The notes below the pieces were generated by a model that was not told the origin of the DNA, searched no databases, and saw only the letters and a program-made list of their open reading frames with translations. Positions 32,871-43,945 of a stretch of 64,000 bases of DNA are shown here, piece after piece. The position numbers and the translations under genes are program-made. How positions within the stretch are numbered: the first letter of the stretch is position 1; every line of letters starts with the position of its first letter. The DNA comes from Liopterus haemorrhoidalis (Eukaryota > Arthropoda > Insecta > Coleoptera > Dytiscidae): contig OZ020618.1 in NCBI GenBank assembly GCA_963971575.1, positions 1,614,501 to 1,678,500 on the forward strand. Reading direction: 5' to 3'.

Positions 32871-32934
32871 AATGATCCTAAATAAAAGACTTTTGTAAAT
32901 TTTGATGAATGCCATTTTTATGTCTTTTGCTTAC

Positions 32935-33101
32935 CAGATTGGAACCTTTACTGGAATTGTTTACAGGTGGTGGTGGTAGAATATCCAAATGGAAAGGCCT
33001 GGATGTGTTCTCCATTTCTGTAAGGCTTCCAGTCCTGGAACCAATAACAGTTCCTTCATCCCCAGCAAGAAGCGAATGGTCCAGTAACGAGCCTTCTGCA
33101 T
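32935..33101 (-). CDS. NOS1AP: NOS1AP linker exon
   Basis: The acceptor is TTGTTGCAG|ATGCAG and the donor AATCTG|GTAAGC, giving 167 bases: two that finish the split Asp codon, then 55 codons. The product is AEGSLLDHSLLAGDEG... followed by a proline-rich patch (DILPPPPVNNSS). The exit phase is 0, as the next exon requires. I recognise no domain; in this family the stretch between the PTB domain and the coiled coil is a poorly conserved linker. The call rests on correct splice sites, compatible phase on both sides, and position between two certain NOS1AP exons. The PPPP run could bind an SH3 or WW domain, but that is a guess. Confidence 0.8.
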
Positions 33102-33413
33102 CTGCAACAAAGAAAAATAAATATTAGCAAAAGAAGGAAATTCCTATAAGATTCCACACATTAATAAGACAAAACTTCATCGTGAGGGACGATAACAAAC
33201 ATCATCATGTTCCATACAAGCTGTGGAGACAGCCACGTCCTTGTTAAATTAAAACTTTTTGTATTGTTTAAAGTCAGTCGTAATTACATATTATATACAC
33301 AAAATAATAATTTAAAATAGAAGAAAAAATAAATAAATATAGCACTAAATATTAAAACAAGAGTTCAGAGAGACTAGCTAGCAAGCGCGTTAAAAAATAT
33401 AAGACAAGAATTC

Positions 33414-33995
33414 ATTGACAGAATAAAATGGATTGTCTAATTTTATTTTTAAAAGTATTAAAACAGTCAGATTTAAAATTATCAGGCAGTAAATTCATGA
33501 ACTTTACTGAATAATAGTTAGTACTATTTCTTGATTTTTGGAGTCTTATATAGGTTGGATAGATATTGCCTTTATTTCGAGTGTTGTAGTTATGTACCTG
33601 CTCCTATGTTACAAGTTCATTGAAGTTTCTGTGGGCATACAGTAGGGAATTGTAAATAAATAGAGAAGGCAGTGTCATCATTTCCAGTTCAGGGAAACAA
33701 AGCCTACAGTCGATTTGGTAAGAGCCTTCGGCCAGAATTCTTACAGCTCGTCGTTGTAAGGAAAAGATTCTTTCTGGAGATATTTGCGACTGGAACAATG
33801 CAAAATAAGTAATGCGAACAATTTCTCTGGAAACTGAGGCCATAAGATTTCTTAATAGATATACAGTGCTACATAATTTATTGGATAGGGAGCTAACGTG
33901 ATGATGCCACTTGAGGGTGGAGATGAACATCCAAGAAATTTACGAAATCTGCCATATTTTCGGATGGAGTATTTCTTAAATTCCCAGGCCTGCGG
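33414..33995 (-). pseudogene. LINE reverse transcriptase C-terminal fragment
   Basis: Minus-strand reading gives LKWHHHVSSLSNKLCSTVYL, FALFQSQISPERIFSLQRRA and VRILAEGSYQIDCR, then (next frame) HNYNTRNKGNIYPTYIRLQ and NLLPDNFKSDCFNTFKN. This is the same type as the L1 family LINEs at 20940 and 44317, but more diverged. It is 5'-truncated and frameshifted, in the NOS1AP intron. Confidence 0.78.
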
Positions 33996-34059
33996 AACCC
34001 ATAGCTGTTTCTCATGGAACTCTATGGAACACCTTTTGAATACCACTGTTTCAGATCAA

Positions 34060-34985
34060 TGAATAAACTTTGTTTAAATAAATAAGACTTTATAAACTAA
34101 TCTAATTTATGACCTATCAAATTGTTTTTAACTGACTTAATTAAAAGAAAATTCATGTTATCTAAAGTGTCTCGATAATCCTAAGTATCTGGTGAAGTTT
34201 ATTACCGGTTCCGGTTTTTATCTAAACTACTTTCCGCAGGAATCAGATAGCTATATCAATTAATAGAGTTAGATTCACAATTATGATGAGATGTAGCATT
34301 TGATTCACGACTTGGCTGTGAATCAAATTTATCTGATTAAGTTTTATTAATTTCATTTCAAGAAATTATGATCATGATAAAATATATTTATTTCCGATTG
34401 TTCTGATACTTTATTTTAGTTCAAAAAGGATATATATATAATTTTATTAATATAGTCAGATAATTTTTTAAAATAGGTAGCCTTGACGGCCACATGAAAA
34501 GGGATAAATATTTTTTTACACTGGTAAAAAATTGCCAGTTTTTCTCTGATTGTAATGTCATGAACATCAACATTTAATATTGTTATTTTTAAATAAATTG
34601 GACTTTTTTTTAACACCCTCGCATATCCCGTTATGTTTTTATTATATTTTAATTCTTTTGTTTCTATATTAATATTCCGTGGACAAAAAGTTCTTAGAAA
34701 ACATATCAAAAATGTTTCCGCATACCAACATGAATAAAGTCACTTGTTGACAGAAGAAACTAGAAGTCATTAATTAGAATTGTAAATAGATTTATATACT
34801 AGACACTTTATTGGCTACAACCGCAGAAAAATCGCGAATATTTTGGAAAAAAAAAACTGGTATTTTGTAAATGAAAACTAGATATCTTGTCCTCTGATCT
34901 ATCTCTTGTATTCGTTCCCAAGTAGTATACATTTTAGAACTTTCGTCTTTAGAACAAGTTATGAGGGTTTCCTTTTGAGATAAAA
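34060..34985. other. No recognisable gene
   Basis: AT-rich NOS1AP intron DNA; no repeat or coding signal that I can identify. Confidence 0.5.
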
Positions 34986-34989
34986 AACA

Positions 34990-35366
34990 ATTATTTATCA
35001 ACAAAAGTGGCTTTATTATTTTTCAAAATATTCTCCATGAAGATCAATACACTTTTGCATGCGTTTGAACCAATTTTCAAAGCACTTTTTCCACTCCGAT
35101 TGAGGCATTTTCCACTCCGACTGTCAAATTATGTGAGATCCAATCTTTTTGACGGCTAAAAGTTCATGAAATAGTGAATGTATGCTGGTCCCACTAATGC
35201 CCAAGGATACTTATCTCACGATAAGTCACATGACGATCTTGCAGTATCATTTCACGCACAGCATCAATGTTTTCCGGAACAACAACCGGTTTTGGATGAC
35301 CACGAAATTCGTTCTTAAGCGAACTACGGCCACGATTGAAGTCGGCAAACCATAGATAAACAGTAA
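34990..35366 (-). mobile_element. Internally deleted mariner (family M1), copy 2
   Basis: On the minus strand it shows the N-terminal part (WFADFNRGRSSLKNEFRGH PK, VVVPENIDAVREMILQDRHV, ISGTSIHSLFHEL) joined to the C-terminal end (SEWKKCFENWFKRMQKCIDL, HGEYFEK). The catalytic core is absent. The deletion junction is the same as at 12492-12916, with an extra small duplication of TCGGAGTGGAAAA in this copy. Confidence 0.75.
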
Positions 35367-35740
35367 TCCTTGATAGAAGTCAGAGAGAGTGTTTTGTCTA
35401 GGCCCCAGGTTTTTTGGTGGTTTAAGGAATTTTCAGAAGGAAGAGAGTTGATTGAAGATAAATCACGCCACGGAAGGCCTTCATCTTCAATAACCAATGA
35501 AAATGTCGACAGAATCCCGGATCTTGTGCGTTCAGATCGTCGGTTGACAGTCATGATTGGGGAAAAGTTGAATTTGACTCACACTACCGTTCATCATATT
35601 TTGACAATTAATTGGGGATGAGAAAAAATGCGCAAAATGGTTCAAAAAAACCTTTAACAGGAGTTTTTGGTCAGTAAAAACATTCCTGTGGCTCTTCAGC
35701 CTCTTTATTCGCCTGACTTGAGTCCTTGTGACTTTTCCCT
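35366..35740 (+). mobile_element. Internally deleted mariner (family M2), copy 1
   Basis: It encodes FWWFKEFSEGRELIEDKSRH GRPSSS, DRRLTVMIGEKLNLTHTTVH, then after a gap KNIPVALQPLYSPDLSPCDF. The first two catalytic Asp motifs are missing; the third region (YSPDLSPCDF) remains. Compare 36560-37215. The M1 copy abuts it immediately on the left. Confidence 0.75.
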
Positions 35741-35765
35741 CTCCCAAGAATCCCCCGTGAAAAAA

Positions 35766-36178
35766 ATTTCTTACGTACAAAGTTTTCCATAAGTGGAACA
35801 AGTTACCCAGTAATATTGTGAGTGCAGTCTCAGTGAACTCTTTCAAAAATTGTTTAGATTTCCAAATGCCAACAGTGTAGAATCTGATTTTTGATTATTT
35901 TTGATTATTGTTTCTTAATCTGATTTTTTGTAAAATTTGCTAAATTTAATTATTTATGTAGAACTTGTTAACATTGTATAACGTTTATTTTTTCTTTTGC
36001 TATTTTTGTACATTTTCGTTTTCTTCTTATTTTAATTATGTAAAAAATGCTAATTTAATTGTGTAAAAATTGCTAATTTTTGTTATGCATAATTGCTTTA
36101 TGTAATGTATATATTGAATTTACAAGCTATTAAGTTTTAATTCTGTACAATATAATAATAATAATAATAATAATAACA
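35766..36178 (+). mobile_element. LINE 3' end with (AAT)n tail
   Basis: The frame reads FLTYKVFHKWNKLPSNIVSA VSVNSFKNCLDFQMPTV and stops at 35880, like the very C-terminus of LINE B. An AT-rich 3' UTR follows and ends in ATAATAATAATAATAATAA at 36152-36178. Heavily 5'-truncated. Confidence 0.75.
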
Positions 36179-36180
36179 AC

Positions 36181-36460
36181 GTGAGCTACGTGTCTCGACA
36201 TAATGCTGCTCTCCGCGTGCTCTACTATCATCTTAGACATGCCTATGGTATTGACCAAATACCGGTTATACCGTACGTCCCTTCTGACATAGAATCGGTG
36301 GTGGAAAATTCCAAGTGCCGTATTTATTGGAATTACTCCTTCGAAATCGAGTCCATTCCCACCTGTAGATCTTCTGCCAACTCTTTGATCTGCAGGATGC
36401 AGAAAGCAGTGCTGCTCGGGTCACTCCGCATTGTGCGGGCACTGGATCTGGCGTAATTTC
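36181..36460 (+). pseudogene. Retrotransposon C-terminal fragment (R2/R4/Dong-like?)
   Basis: The frame encodes VSRHNAALRVLYYHLRHAYG IDQ, then KCRIYWNYSFEIESIPTCRS, MQKAVLLGSLRIVRALDLA. I recognise this as a recurrent C-terminal part of arthropod retrotransposons; I believe the intact form carries a restriction-like endonuclease motif between WNYSF and the final helix. That middle part is missing here, so an internal deletion is likely. The exact clade is uncertain. Confidence 0.45.
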
Positions 36461-36559
36461 CGCGGCTGCATATCGCCAGGGTTTGGGATGCAGTCGTGTG
36501 TATTTAGCTCCACTAGTCTCTAGTATGACGCGGCTCAAAAGGTTGCTGAAGTTTGAGAT

Positions 36560-37215
36560 TAGTGGACGCTTGTCAAGACCTGACAAACCCCAAAATAATA
36601 ACAAAACTTCAGCAGGTCTACGAAAACAATGTTTTGTCAAGGACCCTGGTTTTTTGGTGGTTTAAGGCATTTTCAGAAGGAAGAGAGTTGATTGAAGATG
36701 AATCACGCAGCGGAAAGCCTTCATCTTCAAGAACCGATGAAAATGTCGACAGAATCCGGGATCTTGGGCGTTCAGATCGTCGCTTGACAGTCAAAATGAT
36801 CGGGGAAGAGTTGAATTTGACTCACTTCCGTTCATCAGATTTTGACCAATGAATTGGGGTTGAGAAAAATCTGCACAAAAATGGTTCTAAAAAAACCTTT
36901 CACAGCAATTTCAATAAAGTTTTTGGCCAGTAAAAACATTCCTGTGGCTCCTCAGCCTCCTTATTCGCCTGACTTGAGTCCTTGTGACTTGTTCCTCTTG
37001 CCAAGATTGAAAAATCTCCTCATGGGACGTTATTTTGTGACACTCGAAAACATTCAAACGTCCGTAAACGATCAGCTGAAAGTTATTCCGGTATCCGAGT
37101 TCCAACACTGCTATGAGGATTGGAAGAACCGTCTCCAGCGCTGTGCGGCTTCCCAAGGAAGTTATTTGGAGGGAGAAAATGTTGAATTTTATTCGAATAA
37201 AAAAATTGTAAAAAA
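36560..37215 (+). mobile_element. Internally deleted mariner (family M2), copy 2
   Basis: It encodes KLQQVYENNVLSRTLVFWWF KAFSEGRELIEDESRSGKPS, DRRLTVKMIGEELNLTH, NELGLRKICTKMV, then jumps to KFLASKNIPVAPQPPYSPDL SPCDLFLLPRLKNLLMGRYF and ends QRCAASQGSYLEGENVEF. The catalytic middle, with the first two Asp residues, is deleted. Frame breaks at 36830-36850. Non-autonomous. Confidence 0.82.
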
Positions 37216-38100
37216 TCAATTTGGTTACTTAATTTATACACCTCTTACCTCATCACGTGTCTACTGTAATCGTCTACCTCTCATTTCCTGTGTGACATTA
37301 AGCTTTGGGTATCATGGATGTCTTTACCATTAATCAGTTTTAAATGATTTGACGGCAATTTCAATGTTTTAGATCAATAAACATGAATCTAAACCTGACC
37401 TATTTAAATCAGAGTTATTCAAATATTTTTTTGACACGAGGTGATGTTTCGTTTGATTTGATTCTGTGTATTTGAACTGGCTGTTGGCTGTTGGCTTTTC
37501 GCTGTTGGCTGTGGGTTTCTCGCTGTTCAGATTTGTGTTAAACGGTAAGTCATCGAACTGTCCCTGCGATTCTGTAACTCTGGTGTTATTCTTGGTTTCA
37601 GTGACGTCAATGAGAGATTTTACACCAAGTCACGTGCGCCACTGTTCTCTTTTAAACCGGTACACATTTGTGCAATACCATATTATAAATAAATGGTATA
37701 CAACACTCTAATTTCATATACAGGGTGTATTAAAAAAGAGGTTCAAAAAATTGGTTGGAAATATTTAAAATATTTTGGTAAAAATTACAAATTGATACAT
37801 TCAATAGTTTGCACCTTTGAAATTGTATGTCATGTTGGTACTAAAACATGGTAAAAAAAAATTCACTTAAAATGTCATTCCATACGACATATGTCATAAA
37901 GATAAATGGTATCATAGTTATAATGATTATAACCAACAAATCTGTAGGTTTTACAGCGTAAGGGATATTTTGAAATCACCAGAATAACTAGATCTGGTTT
38001 GACTTTACAAAAGTGAACGCAATATATTAAAGCGGGCAAACAATTAAATTTTACTGTGTAATAGTTTCTCACGATTTATTTCAAACTCATTTGAGATATT
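37216..38100. other. No recognisable gene
   Basis: Contains short direct repeats of GCTGTTGGCT at 37480-37535 and an ACAGGGTGTATTAAAAA terminus-like word at 37723, but nothing that can be called confidently. Confidence 0.45.
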
Positions 38101-38104
38101 GAGA

Positions 38105-38372
38105 ATAAACATTACCTATAGAGGCGCTGTTGTCGCTTACAAAATGGCGATTGGAATAGGATATTTTTGACATTTGCCATTTGATACACAACAATTCACA
38201 TTGCAGTTAACTTTCTGTTGCGATTTAAAAAAAAAAAAAATCTATTAAAGTTTTCTTCACTTTAACACATACAAACAATGCAATTAAATGAGCCACATCC
38301 AACAAAATCCTATTCCGTTAAGTTCCAAAATATTCCGCTAGGCGTCACTTCAGTTATTGTCAGTTCTCAATA
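38105..38372 (-). repeat. Inverted copy of the 22340-22615 repeat
   Basis: On the minus strand it repeats GCAACAGAAAGTTAACTGCA ATGTGAATTGTTGTG and GGCGCTGTTGTCGC seen at 22340-22615, including the Cys-rich NCNVNCCVSNGKCQK reading. About 270 bp; ends at AGTTATTGTCAGTTCTCAAT. Confidence 0.7.
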
Positions 38373-38379
38373 GTGTAAG

Positions 38380-38450
38380 TACGCTTTTTTCCGTGTGCGC
38401 TTTTTTCCGTGTGCGTATTAATCCGTGTGCGTTTTTTCGTGTGCGTATTT
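38380..38450 (+). repeat. Short tandem repeat of CCGTGTGCG
   Basis: Four copies of CGTGTGCG(C/T) separated by TTTTTT-type spacers, period about 16-20. Confidence 0.7.
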
Positions 38451-38633
38451 TTATATTATATAAGTAATTGGAAAATTTATTTTAATAAATATATTTTAAA
38501 TGTATTCAAATCATTTTTAGTTTTAACATTATAAAGGTAATGCACTGAGTGAAAATGAATCGTTTTCCCATCTTAAAAAGTTAATGAATAAATAATTCAG
38601 AATAATACTCATTATTTGTCCAATTTTTAATAA

Positions 38634-38719
38634 TGGGCGAAGAGGTGATTCAATTTGAATTGGATGAAGTCAGGCGTATGGCTAGAGAAAGAAGTCTGAG
38701 GTGTCGAGCAAGTTCCACA
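38634..38719 (+). other. Possible short coding exon, unrecognised
   Basis: ATG in a fair context (AATAATGGGC) starts MGEEVIQFELDEVRRMARER SLRCRASSTL, ending at a possible donor AAG|GTATGA. It is well-behaved charged sequence with no upstream acceptor needed. It is on the strand opposite NOS1AP. It could be chance or part of a mobile element. Confidence 0.25.
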
Positions 38720-38929
38720 TTAAGGTATGATGTGTTTGCCAACACAGTTGGCAACGGGGGCACTAATTTCAATAATATACATTGATGGGAACCGTAATAG
38801 TTCAACAAGAATTTTTGATAAAGTTAGTTTTCCGAATTTTTTTTTTTGTGTTGTTAAAAAAATAATTATTTATAATAAAAATTTTAATATTTCATTTTCA
38901 AGTACTTTCAAGTTGTACAAGTAGGTACG

Positions 38930-40130
38930 ACTTGAAAGTGAAATATTTTTATTTTTATTATGCTCATACGTCCCGTTTTCGAAAAGAATTCCCTGTATCT
39001 TAATACACCTTGTTTAATCAAACTTAATAAATTTATTAAAACTTAAATTTAAAATTATAATTCGTTATTCTCATATAAAAGTTTAATATAATTATCCCAA
39101 ACTGTTGTATGAAAATTATTTGCAATGCACATCAAAACTCTCTTCCATGGAATTCTTTTCTGAGCTGTTGTTTAAAAATTCACATAAAGAACGCGACAGG
39201 TAGAGAAACTTAAGAAATTATTGAAAAAAAAAAGGTAAAATATCTGACAAAAAATTACAAAAAGAAAGAATGGAATTTTTTACATCCGGGTAAATATGGA
39301 AGCATATTCTCCACCCGGTTGTAGAATAATATATTTATTTATTTATTGTAATCTCTGGTGTTAAAAAATATATTGTTTTATTGGCCATTAGTCTATAAAT
39401 CCCTGGTGTTATACGTACCGTTAAGACATTATCTTACTCCCATCAATTCAGTTAATAAAATCAGAGATTTCATTCTTGTCAGTGAAGTCAGTTATCTCTA
39501 ACTTTTCTGACATGTAGAAAAGTTTTGCTGGTAACAAATGTTCGCTCTGGAGCTTACAAGACGCGCGAGGATGTAGCCGCGATGCAAAACTAGATTCAGA
39601 AAGATTTATGGAAGGTTAGGGTGAAAAGATGAACTCTTACACCAGTGTCAAGACAAGATTCTTCAAGAATACTAAAAGGAAAACTTTAACTCAATATAAT
39701 TCGTGACGAGAAATTAACTACATAGAAAAATAAAAATAATGATAAAAGTAGATCTACACAAGGAAATAAAATAAGGAAAAAATTGGTTAAAAATTATTTC
39801 CACACTCCCACTCACGGAAGTCCAACACTTGATAATATTAAACCAGCGTTCACAGCTCTAAAATTAATTTACTATACACTTTGTGTTGTGAATAAATATT
39901 TAATAGATAGTTTTAACGTTTAATGACAGCGTTCTCAGCTAAGAAAATTAATGTGTAATGTTGTGACATCTATGTTTTTTCAAACCAACTACGATGGAAT
40001 AAATGCATTTATGTGACTTTTACGAAATCAGTAAGATCGTGATTTCTTACTTAATTTTAACAAAAAAAATTATTGCTGCAATAATTTTTTTTCGTTTCAC
40101 GATTTTCGAAATTTATTGAAATTATAACAT
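38930..40130. other. Mostly unassigned intron DNA
   Basis: At 39840-39985 there are words of the TGCGTTCAGAGCT MITE family (CCAGCGTTCACAGCTCTAAA, CAGCGTTCTCAGCTAAGAAA). The rest shows nothing that I can identify. Confidence 0.4.
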
Positions 40131-40131
40131 A

Positions 40132-40538
40132 CCGGGTGAATTATTTAAGGAGCAACATACATGTTTCACATATAATGTTAATGAGGTGAGTTATTTCAAA
40201 AGCAACATAGCCATAAAACAAATGCTTATCGTATCCATAGAAAAGACAAAATATTATTTTTTAAAATATTTTTTGGACTTAGCTACTAAGGACATATTTT
40301 TGTTTGTATGTAAATATAAACAAACTAATAAAAATTCATTTATTGTTTCTAATTTACTATTTTTTAGCCGTCTAGGAACTTTATAATGTCAAATAACTAT
40401 TATATCTAATCACCATTGCATATCTGTTGCCATGGATATGAGCTTGCTTTCATAATTTGCTATGTTGCAAATGAAATAACTCACTTCATTAACATTATAT
40501 GTGAAACATGTATGTTGCTCCTTAAATAATTCACCCGG
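40132..40538. mobile_element. MITE with ~78-bp TIRs
   Basis: The left arm CCGGGTGAATTATTTAAGGA GCAACATACATG... matches the inverted right arm for about 78 bases with few mismatches. TA precedes the left end; the right flank is TCTATAAGGG, and other copies of the host repeat read ACATATATAAGGG, so it probably inserted at TA in a T1 element. Interior ~250 bp, non-coding. Confidence 0.82.
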
Positions 40539-41058
40539 TCTATAAGGGAGGTATTGTGATCATACCGATTTTGACATTTCGAGATTTCGATGGATCTCCA
40601 CGAATTGAGGTCCCTATATAACACTTTGACTATTTTTAGCATGATGTCTGTCGGTCTGTCTGTCTGTCTGCCTGTCTGTCTGTCTCTCTGCCTGTCTGTC
40701 TGTCTGTCGGTCTGTCTGCCCGTCCGTTGACACGTGCAGAGCAATTTCGACTAAAAGGATTTTTATGAAACTTCATATTCAAGCTTCTGCCATCAAAGAC
40801 ACGAGTTGATCAACTTTTGGTAAAAATCGATTAACTAGAAATTGGAGTTTACTCGACACGTTTAAACCGACACGGTTTAAAGATTATTGCGAATATTTCA
40901 CAACAGAGAAATATTTCTAAAAAATTTATTTAACAAAAGTTGCTACGAAAGCAATAACTTACAACTTTTATTTAAGACATTTTTTGATAAAGCAGCATAA
41001 ATTAAACAAGTACTTTGTGATGGCGGTCGGTCCTGTGGTAGCCAAAGCTGTTTTTTTT
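40539..41058 (+). mobile_element. TCTG-family element (T1), split by a MITE
   Basis: Runs from TATAAGGGAGGTATTGTGAT through CACGAATTGAGGTCCCTA, a CTGT/CTGC microsatellite (40646-40725), CACGTGCAGAGCAATTTCGA, and ends TGGCGGTCGGTCCTGTGGTA. The left part is displaced by the MITE at 40132-40538. Confidence 0.78.
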
Positions 41059-41186
41059 TTTTTGGTAATCACTTCGAGCAATGATTCGTCATTTTTTTTG
41101 CCATCACTTCGAGACTGCCTTTTTTAACTACCGAATACTAATACGCCTTATTTCTTTCTCAATATCCGAACGAATAGCATCACTTA

Positions 41187-41399
41187 AGCTGCATTCACAC
41201 CTCTGTAAATCAACACGTTGTACGCTATGGATAATTTTTAAACGAGGTCATTTGGTATGATCGGACATGCTCGTGCTTTGTCGTTGTTATACTACTGTTG
41301 AGCAATAAAGTACGAGCTTGTCCGATCATACCAATTGCACTCGTTTAAAAACTATCCATAACGCACAGAGTGTTAATTTACTGAGCTCTGAATGCAGCT
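41187..41399. mobile_element. Foldback MITE sharing the core of 9111-9263
   Basis: The outer arms GCTGCATTCA...CTATGGATA...TTTTTAAACGAG are repeated inverted at the right (CTCGTTTAAAAACTATCCAT, TGAATGCAGC). The outer words match the TGCGTTCAGAGCT family at 15582. The inner ~90 bases (GGTATGATCGGACATGCTCG, TTGTCGTTGTTATACTACTG, TACGAGCTTGTCCGATCATA) match the core of the hAT foldback at 9111. TTAA lies close on both sides. Confidence 0.8.
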
Positions 41400-41999
41400 T
41401 TAATTTTCATAACCTCCTGGTTTTAACCATAGATTTCTTTTACTTACTCCCAACTATCTTCTGAAGTATACCCACTTTTACAAGCCTTCCACCTCTTTAT
41501 ACATTATTTTGTTGAGGGTATTACATTCCATTTAGGAAAGCCTAGCATTTAAGCAACTGAAGCTTTAGTATTATATCTAGGCTAATATTAAAATTAGTAT
41601 ACTCTTTTTTTTGTCGTTTTACGTCGCTATTTTGCTGTATAATTCTTGTTAAATTACTTTGTTTTGCCAAATCAACTCATCCATATAAACCTATATTAAT
41701 TTTGCCCAAAAATACCTTAAATCGGTCAACAAGATCGATTGTAGATTTCGGTCAGAAAGATAAACGAGATGTCATTTGAATAATGTGAGAACCAGAGCCA
41801 AATTTATATTAATTTTCAAGGACAATGATATAATTTTGTTTTCATAAATGCTGAACCACCGTTTTATTTTAATTTCTTAATTTAATGTTTGGGCTTTGGC
41901 CAGAAATAGGCACAGACAACATAAAAAAATATAACAAAAAAATACAAAAACTTTAAAACAATTAAGACGTGAAAATGGGAGACTACAGTTGCGGAATTT

Positions 42000-42150
42000 A
42001 TAGAAATTTTTAAGCTTGTGGTAATAGAAGCTGTAATCGACTATTTTGAGGACTTCGAAGAGACCCACTTCCAAAAGGGAGTCAGAAACCTGGAGAAACG
42101 TCGGGAGAAGTGTATTGAGCTTCGTGAAGATAATACCGAAAAAATAAAAT
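42000..42150 (+). pseudogene. Mariner transposase C-terminal relic
   Basis: It reads VIEAVIDYFEDFEETHFQKG VRNLEKRREKCIELREDN, matching the conserved end of mariner transposases (..YFQEG...LE.RW.KCIELKGDYVE). No TIRs seen; a short dead fragment. Confidence 0.65.
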
Positions 42151-42214
42151 ACCCTATGAAACTAAAATTATTGTCCTTGATTTCAAACCAAGTTATTCCT
42201 TAAACCACCGGTAA

Positions 42215-43559
42215 CAGGGACGTAGCCAGGGGGGGCATAGGGGGCAGTTGCCCCCCCCCCAGGATAGTTTACCTTATATACAATATAATTTAGGTTGTTA
42301 AAACTTTCTTCACCAGAGGTGAAGAAAATTTATAAATTTACCGGACTTTTATTATTTAATATACTACAAAAGACCTAGAACAGGGGTCGGCAACCTGCGG
42401 CTCTTTTAGAAAATTTTGTGGCTCTTTGAAAATTAGCTGGTTTTTATTTTAATATCATCTATTTTTTAATTTTCAACTTTCTGCCTGTACTATACAGGTT
42501 TTGTATTTTTCAGAATGTTTTACGGTGCAATTCACGTCCGGTAATTCCCCGAGTTACTGCATATTTCCTTTTAGAAGAAGTTATTTGTTTCGAAAAAAAG
42601 TTATCTGTATTTGTGAATGATTTACGTGCAAAAACATTTTTACATTTTATTAATTTACAAAAACATGTTATTAATACATTTTTTTTTTTTTGCACAGACT
42701 ATTGTTAACATGAAAGAAGCTTTTCGAGATAGATTTAAAGAGTTTAGAAAATATAAAGCTACACTAGCTTTTTTGACAAAACCAATTGAAGTAGATAAGT
42801 AGCAATTACATTTATCACCTTCAATTAGTGGATTTGAAATCCAAAAGTTTATGGAATTATATATTCTTAAAACTTAATTCTGAACTGGAAAATTTAGAAA
42901 GAAAAAAGTGAATTTTATCTGCCCAGCATAAGTGGACTGAAATTCGCAATCTTCAAAATGTAGATAAAGTTCTTTTCGAAGCTTGGAATCGTCTTCCAGA
43001 ATCGTTCAATCTTTTAAAAAATTATAGTTTTGGGCTAGTGACAATTTTCGGATCCACATATTACTGTAAGCAAATCTTTTCACATATGAAATTAATAAAG
43101 AGTCAGTTAAGAAGTAATCTTACTGACCTGAAACTAGAGTGCTGCCTTAAGTTAAAGATTACTGAATATTCACCAAATATTGAAGTCTTATAGAACACTA
43201 TACAGGAGCAATCGTCCCATTAAAAAATTATATTGTAATATACTGGCTACAATAGGTATCACAAACTAAATGTATAAGTAAATATTAATTTATTGTAATA
43301 CTTGATTATTTTAAAACAAATAAACAATTTTTACGTTTTTTTCTTAAATATAGCATATATTTTTTAGCGGCTCTTCCATGTTATTGTGTTTTTTTTTTCA
43401 ATATACATTTGGCTCTTTGTCACTGAAAGGTTGCCGACCCCTTACCTAGAACGCTGTTGTTTTCTACCCAAGCCATGTAATTAAGGTCGTACCGACCAAT
43501 TTAGAATATTTTGTTATTTTTGCCCCCCCCCCCAAGCTGAAATCCTGGCTACGTCCCTG
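42215..43559. mobile_element. Outer hAT element with exact 8-bp TSD
   Basis: The ends CAGGGACGTAGCCAGGG and CCTGGCTACGTCCCTG are inverted repeats. ACCGGTAA at 42207-42214 is repeated at 43560-43567. A G/C run lies just inside each end. Its own sequence amounts to under 300 bp; the rest is the nested hAT at 42381-43443. It sits 50 bases from the NOS1AP exon donor at 43618. Confidence 0.94.
42381..43443 (+). mobile_element. Nested hAT with transposase relic and 8-bp TSD
   Basis: The ends CAGGGGTCGGCAACCTGCGG and GGTTGCCGACCCCTT are inverted repeats (last base changed). ACCTAGAA at 42373-42380 is repeated at 43444-43451. Inside, from about 42712, a decayed transposase reads MKEAFRDRFKEFRKYKATLA FLTKPIEVDK, then after stops EAWNRLPESFNLLKNYSFG, IFGSTYYCKQIFSHMKLIKS, QLRSNLTDLKLECCLKL. 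This is the C-terminal hAT dimerisation region of the type found in vertebrate GTF2IRD2-fused transposons. Only the ends of the gene are left; stops and an internal deletion kill it. Confidence 0.92.
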
Positions 43560-43617
43560 ACCGGTAACGACTGAGTTTGAATGCAATTTATTTGGATATT
43601 TTGTAGTAAGGTCCTAC

Positions 43618-43798
43618 CTCTTTTAACTGTTGGTTTATCTGAGGTAATATCACTGTGAAGATCTTGAGAAAGCTGCGTATCTAATTCTTGGTCTTCATTT
43701 TCCGCTTGTTCTTCCGCTGCCGTAGGTCCCGTGATTTGAAGTTTATGACAGACTTCAAAGGCTTGTCCTACCGTTCGTACCACCCTCATAGCTTGACT
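43618..43798 (-). CDS. NOS1AP: NOS1AP exon encoding the PTB C-terminal helix
   Basis: The exon lies between the acceptor TTTTCCAG (plus-strand CT at 43799-43800) and the donor AGAG|GTAGGACC. It encodes 60 residues plus one base, starting SQAMRVVRTVGQAFEVCHKL. That string is the diagnostic last helix of the phosphotyrosine-binding domain of NOS1AP/CAPON, nearly identical to the vertebrate version (SQAMRIVRTVGQAFEVCHKL). An acidic linker follows (EEQAENEDQELDTQLSQ). The entry phase is 0 and the exit phase is 1, which completes a GAT (Asp) codon with the exon at 33101. In the cell the family bridges nNOS, through a C-terminal PDZ ligand, to partners such as Dexras1 and Scribble. A hAT element ends only 58 bases downstream, in the intron. 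Confidence 0.93.
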
Positions 43799-43945
43799 CT
43801 GGAAAATAAAGCATTTTTTTAAAAAACATATCCTGTGTATACAAAAACAAATATTTTTATAAACTTATTTTTAGAGTAATTCATCCATACAACTGTTTAT
43901 TTACTCAGAAAATTGAATTAGATTATAGGGTACAGCTTAGATCAG

